DNA from: CAYVBJ01 sp964449075
Lineage (GTDB): Bacteria > Bacteroidota > Rhodothermia > Balneolales > Balneolaceae
Assembly: GCA_964449075.1 (NCBI GenBank)
Contig: CAYVBJ010000005.1
Span: 1-64,000, forward strand
Reading direction: 5' to 3'
Length of the DNA: 64,000 nt
Shown here: positions 63,045 to 64,000 of the stretch, piece after piece
Layout of the letters: every line of letters starts with the position of its first letter
Position numbering within the stretch: position 1 is the first letter of the stretch
Made by a program: the position numbers and the translations under genes
Notes under the pieces: model-generated
What the model was told of the DNA's origin: nothing
Seen by the model: the letters and a program-made list of their open reading frames with translations, nothing else
Databases searched by the model: none

Positions 63045-64000
63045 CTAACTCATTCTTTTTTTTATTCCCGTTTCCAGACCCCTCAACTCAGCCAGTCCTC
63101 TCATTCTTCCGATACAGGAATAGCCCGGGTAACGATTGGTGTGTAAATCCGACAACATATTGTGTCCGTGGTCAGGACGCATAGGCACTTGAAAATCTGG
63201 TCTGCCATTCTTCAGACGATGCTTCATTTCCTTTAAGAGTTCTTCCATGACGCCGGCCATATCCACATCACCGTTTAGATGATCTGCTTCATGAAATGTT
63301 CTTCCGGATTCTATTTTAATATTTCTCAAATGAATAAAATTAATCCGCTGGGCAAGTCGCTTCACCATTCCAATAAGATCATTGAACGGGTTAGCACCAA
63401 ATGATCCTGTGCAAAGTGTCCAGCCGTTGGATATAGAATCTGCAGCTTTAATAATATCGGTTAAATCATTTTCAGTACTTACCACCCTGGGTAAACCAAA
63501 GAGGGAAAACGGGGGATCATCAGGATGGATGGCTAAGCGGAGATTAGCTTTTTCTGCTTCAGGCACAATCTCACGGAGAAAAAATTTCAAGTGATCTTTC
63601 AGATCCGCAGCTGAAATCCCGTTATATGATTTCAGAATTTCCCGAAACTCCTCAAGTGTATAACCATCTTCTGAGCCGGGCAGGCCTGCAAGGATTGTTT
63701 GTGTAAGCAGAGATTTATCATCATTATTCAGGGTTTGAAGATAGGATTCGGCCTTTTTAACCAATTCCTGTGAGAATTCCTGATCAGCGCCCTCCCTGTT
63801 TAATATAAAAAGATCGAAAGCGGCGAAGGCAACTTCATCGAACCGAAGTGCCGTGGATCCATCGGGCATCGGATAATTTATATCCGTCCGTGTCCAATCG
63901 AGTACCGGCATAAAGTTATAGCACAAAACCGGGATTCCACATTCACCCAGATTCCGGATCGAACGTTTATAATGGTCAATCCACTTTATGTAATCATCTG
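63045..64000 (-). CDS. uxuA: Mannonate dehydratase, N-terminus beyond the window edge
   Basis: It dehydrates D-mannonate to 2-keto-3-deoxygluconate. The frame is open to the last base of the window, and translation upstream of 63926 continues the family (DYIKWIDHYKRSIRNLG, then CGIPVLCYNFMPVLDW), so the gene is cut by the edge, not short. About 318 codons are visible of an expected 390 or so. Metal-site motifs are LCYNF (Cys), AIHPDDPP (His), LCTGSFG, FIHLRNI and MRPDHGHNM. It is encoded opposite to the other uronate genes and completes the pathway. Confidence 0.94.
   Translation of the reverse strand, partial: DDYIKWIDHYKRSIRNLGECGIPVLCYNFMPVLDWTRTDINYPMPDGSTALRFDEVAFAAFDLFILNREGADQEFSQELVKKAESYLQTLNNDDKSLLTQTILAGLPGSEDGYTLEEFREILKSYNGISAADLKDHLKFFLREIVPEAEKANLRLAIHPDDPPFSLFGLPRVVSTENDLTDIIKAADSISNGWTLCTGSFGANPFNDLIGMVKRLAQRINFIHLRNIKIESGRTFHEADHLNGDVDMAGVMEELLKEMKHRLKNGRPDFQVPMRPDHGHNMLSDLHTNRYPGYSCIGRMRGLAELRGLETGIKKRMS

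Noticed and set aside
63045..63926. uxuA as a short 293-residue protein
   Set aside because: The first codon at 63926 is TTG inside a conserved block, and the upstream frame continues family sequence to the window edge.

Overview
The window looks like chromosome of a Gram-negative member of the Bacteroidota/Balneolota side of the FCB group (for example a Balneola- or Rhodohalobacter-like marine bacterium). The signs are a TonB receptor with an N-terminal carboxypeptidase-D-like domain, a POTRA-less BamA-type barrel, a division/cell-wall (dcw) cluster without murF, a fused E1 2-oxoacid dehydrogenase, many lipoproteins and mostly weak Shine-Dalgarno sites. The assignment comes from gene content only and was not tested by a database search.

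Layout. 0-10 kb: a terminator from an upstream gene, a six-bladed propeller lipoprotein gene broken by one in-frame stop, fumC, a fused E1 alpha/beta gene, then a TPP riboswitch driving a TonB receptor and a YkoF-type thiamine/HMP-binding protein, an orphan lipoprotein and a 3 x 84-bp palindromic repeat cluster. 10-22 kb: a serine hydrolase, heme genes (ctaB and ctaA divergent, hemD, hemY) mixed with a MerR regulator, a GT2 glycosyltransferase/methyltransferase pair, an outer-membrane barrel/AhpD-like pair and an SGNH hydrolase. 22.5-38 kb: a complete minus-strand dcw operon, mraZ-rsmH-ftsL-ftsI-murE-mraY-murD-ftsW-murG-murC-ftsQ-ftsA-ftsZ, with a three-box MraZ operator at its head and an intrinsic terminator at its end. 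38-50.8 kb: housekeeping and catabolic genes (histidine phosphatase, TSUP carrier, PhzF, MutS2, TetR-FadE, Lrp-methionine gamma-lyase, DUF4342, ComM-like ATPase).

50.8-53.4 kb is the accessory stretch. A small HUH/Y1 transposase gene sits between two copies of a block made of 55-bp-spaced GTTCC/GGAAC hairpins, a 217-bp core identical in both copies, and a second hairpin type. It is followed by an XPF/MUS81-like ERCC4 nuclease gene, a third type of palindromic repeat and a possible 29-codon membrane peptide.

54.2 kb to the right edge is a hexuronate utilisation locus: a TRAP transporter (dctP-dctQ-dctM), tagaturonate epimerase uxaE, an SDR-type fructuronate reductase, KDPG aldolase, KDG kinase, uronate isomerase uxaC and, convergent and cut by the window edge, mannonate dehydratase uxuA. 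Together these predict that galacturonate and glucuronate both pass through fructuronate, mannonate, KDG and KDPG to pyruvate and glyceraldehyde-3-phosphate, without the altronate branch. A 108-bp inverted-repeat element sits between kdgK and uxaC.
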